This document shows positions 38,659 to 40,075 of a stretch of 40,075 nt of DNA, piece after piece. Source of the DNA: Oscillospiraceae bacterium (lineage in GTDB: Bacteria > Bacillota > Clostridia > Oscillospirales > CAG-272). The stretch spans positions 1 to 40,075 of the forward strand of contig SVTP01000022.1 in assembly GCA_015063725.1 (NCBI GenBank). The letters run 5' to 3'. Every line of letters begins with the position of its first letter. The first letter of the stretch is position 1. The position numbers and the translations under genes are program-made. The notes under the pieces are model-generated. The model was given only the letters and a program-made list of their open reading frames with translations. It did not search any database and was not told where the DNA came from.

Positions 38659-40002
38659 ATGTTTGAAAGTTTGGGCGAAAAGTTAAACAACGCCTTTAAA
38701 AAATTTCGTAACAAAGGTAAGCTTACCGAGGCTGACGTCAAAGCAGGTATGCGCGAGATCAAGCTCGCACTGCTCGAGGCTGACGTTAACTTCAAGGTAG
38801 TTCGTGACTTTATCAAAATCGTTTCCGAGCGCGCAGTCGGCGCCGAGGTTCTCGAGTCTTTGCTTCCTGCTCAGCAGGTCGTTAAGATCGTAAACGAGGA
38901 GCTCACACGCCTGATGGGCGGCTCTCAAGCCAAGCTCACCATTGCATCCAAGCCCCCCACAGTTATTATGATGGTCGGTTTGCAGGGTGCAGGTAAAACA
39001 ACTCATGCGGGTAAGCTTGCGGGAATGTATAAAAAGCAGGGCAAACGTCCGTTGCTTGTAGCAGGCGACATTTACCGCCCCGCAGCAATTAAACAGCTGC
39101 AGGTGGTTGGTGAAAAACTGGATATTCCCGTTTTCACAATGGGCGACAAGGTCTCTCCCGTTGAGATTGCAAAGGAATCCATCAAATATGCTAACCAAAA
39201 GGGCTATGATATGGTCTTCATTGATACCGCAGGTCGACTGCAGATCGATGAGGTACTCATGGATGAGCTCAAAAATATCAAGGCAGAAGTCCACCCCGAT
39301 GAGATCCTGCTCACCGTCGACTCCATGATCGGTCAGGAATCCGTCAACGTGGCAGAAACCTTTAACAATCTGCTCGATATTACGGGTGTTATTCTGACAA
39401 AACTCGATGGCGACACCAGAGGCGGTGCGGCACTTTCCATCCGCTACGTCACAGGCAAGCCTATCAAATTTGTCGGTATGGGCGAAAAGCTGGATACCAT
39501 CGAGCCTTTCCATCCCGACCGCATGGCATCACGTATCCTCGGTATGGGCGACGTGCTCACCCTTATCGACAAGGCGCAAGCGGCTTACGATGAAAAGCAG
39601 GCGGCAGAGCTGGAGCAAAAAATGCGCCAGCAGACCTTCACGCTTGACGATTACCTCGAGCAGCTCGCACAGCTCAAAAACATGGGCAACCTCGAGCAGC
39701 TGATGGGCATGATGCCCGGTGTTAAGCCCGGAGCGATGAAGGACGTCAAAATTGACGAAAAGGCAATGGCGCACACAGAGGCGATCATCCACTCCATGAC
39801 CAAAGCCGAGAGGGAACACCCCGACATCATCAACGCATCTCGCAAAAAGAGAATTGCGGCAGGCTCGGGCACCTCGGTAGAGGAGGTCAATAAGCTTCTT
39901 AAGCAATTTGAACAAATGCTCAAAATGATGAAGCAGTTTACCAATATGGGTAAAACCAAGCAAGGCAAGAGAATGCTCGGTAGAATGAAGATGCCTTTCT
40001 GA
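38659..40002 (+). CDS. ffh: Signal recognition particle protein Ffh (SRP54)
   Basis: GTPase that binds signal peptides and SRP RNA; 447 aa, normal length. N domain ~1-90, then the G domain with GLQGAGKTTHAGKLA (G1), DTAGRLQID (G3), LTKLDGDTRGG (G4) and GMGEKLDTIEPF. The Met-rich M domain (~300-447) has MGNLEQLMGMMPGVKPG and the RNA-binding region around SRKKRIAAGSG. It starts 20 bp after ylxM with AAAGGAG upstream. In related genomes rpsP usually follows. Confidence 0.97.
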   Translation: MFESLGEKLNNAFKKFRNKGKLTEADVKAGMREIKLALLEADVNFKVVRDFIKIVSERAVGAEVLESLLPAQQVVKIVNEELTRLMGGSQAKLTIASKPPTVIMMVGLQGAGKTTHAGKLAGMYKKQGKRPLLVAGDIYRPAAIKQLQVVGEKLDIPVFTMGDKVSPVEIAKESIKYANQKGYDMVFIDTAGRLQIDEVLMDELKNIKAEVHPDEILLTVDSMIGQESVNVAETFNNLLDITGVILTKLDGDTRGGAALSIRYVTGKPIKFVGMGEKLDTIEPFHPDRMASRILGMGDVLTLIDKAQAAYDEKQAAELEQKMRQQTFTLDDYLEQLAQLKNMGNLEQLMGMMPGVKPGAMKDVKIDEKAMAHTEAIIHSMTKAEREHPDIINASRKKRIAAGSGTSVEEVNKLLKQFEQMLKMMKQFTNMGKTKQGKRMLGRMKMPF

Positions 40003-40059
40003 TTTCACCGTTCATGATAAAACAAGAAAAAACAAAAAATAAAAATATTTTTAATTTAT

Positions 40060-40075
40060 GGAGGAAACAAACCAT
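40060..40075 (+). other. Ribosome binding site and first two bases of the next gene
   Basis: GGAGG at 40060-40064 followed by AAACAAACC and the last two bases AT fits the beginning of a start codon at 40074. Ribosomal protein S16 (rpsP) is the usual neighbour of ffh, but nothing of it can be read here. Confidence 0.5.

Overview
The window reads as a chromosomal segment of a strictly anaerobic, moderately AT-rich Bacillota, most likely an uncultured gut Clostridia. The reasons are the gene families themselves, the class III (oxygen-sensitive) ribonucleotide reductase, the ylxM-ffh pair, the LytTR/GHKL two-component pair, the SipW/TasA-type secretion genes, and consensus TTGACA/TATAAT promoters with strong GGAGG ribosome binding sites. 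No tRNA, rRNA, CRISPR array, transposase or phage gene was seen.

Left part (1-14580): the tail of an unidentified transcript and its terminator, then an amino-acid ABC importer (binding protein, permease, ATPase). The binding protein appears circularly permuted. A consensus promoter at 2812-2840 then heads an 11-gene run with short gaps or ATGA overlaps. It encodes every step from PEP plus erythrose-4-phosphate to phenylalanine and tyrosine: DAHP synthase, AroB, AroQ, an AroE-AroK fusion, AroA, AroC, PheA, TyrA and an aminotransferase. It ends with metY and metA, which give homocysteine by the O-acetylhomoserine route.

Middle part (14580-21000): a thiol-redox cluster with ccdA, a TlpA-like lipoprotein, a Crp-family regulator and thioredoxin. 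The ccdA and trxA promoters each carry a TGTGA-N5-TCACA palindrome centred at -41 from the predicted start, and the regulator has the Arg-Glu-x3-Arg recognition-helix motif that reads TGTGA in E. coli CRP. Next come nrdD-nrdG, with tandem NrdR boxes 32 bp apart over the promoter, and a convergent uridine kinase gene.

Accessory part (21000-34330): a LytTR response regulator and a GHKL histidine kinase, followed by a surface-export locus. This holds two different SipW-type signal peptidases with repeat-rich cytoplasmic tails, three small proteins with SipW-type (TasA/camelysin-like) export signals, a two-TM protein with an external TasA-like domain and a cytoplasmic C-terminus resembling ribosomal protein L15, and a 1874-residue secreted beta-helix/InlB-repeat protein. 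The intergenic DNA here is rich in hairpins and contains an inverted pair of small repeat elements. I consider this locus the best candidate for an undescribed system: a regulated fibre or surface-layer apparatus.

Right part (34330-40075): NAD synthetase, whose glutaminase domain has lost its cysteine nucleophile, an APH-fold kinase, a short-chain dehydrogenase, and ylxM-ffh of the signal recognition particle, with the start of one more gene at the edge. Functions are assigned by reading motifs; no database search was possible.
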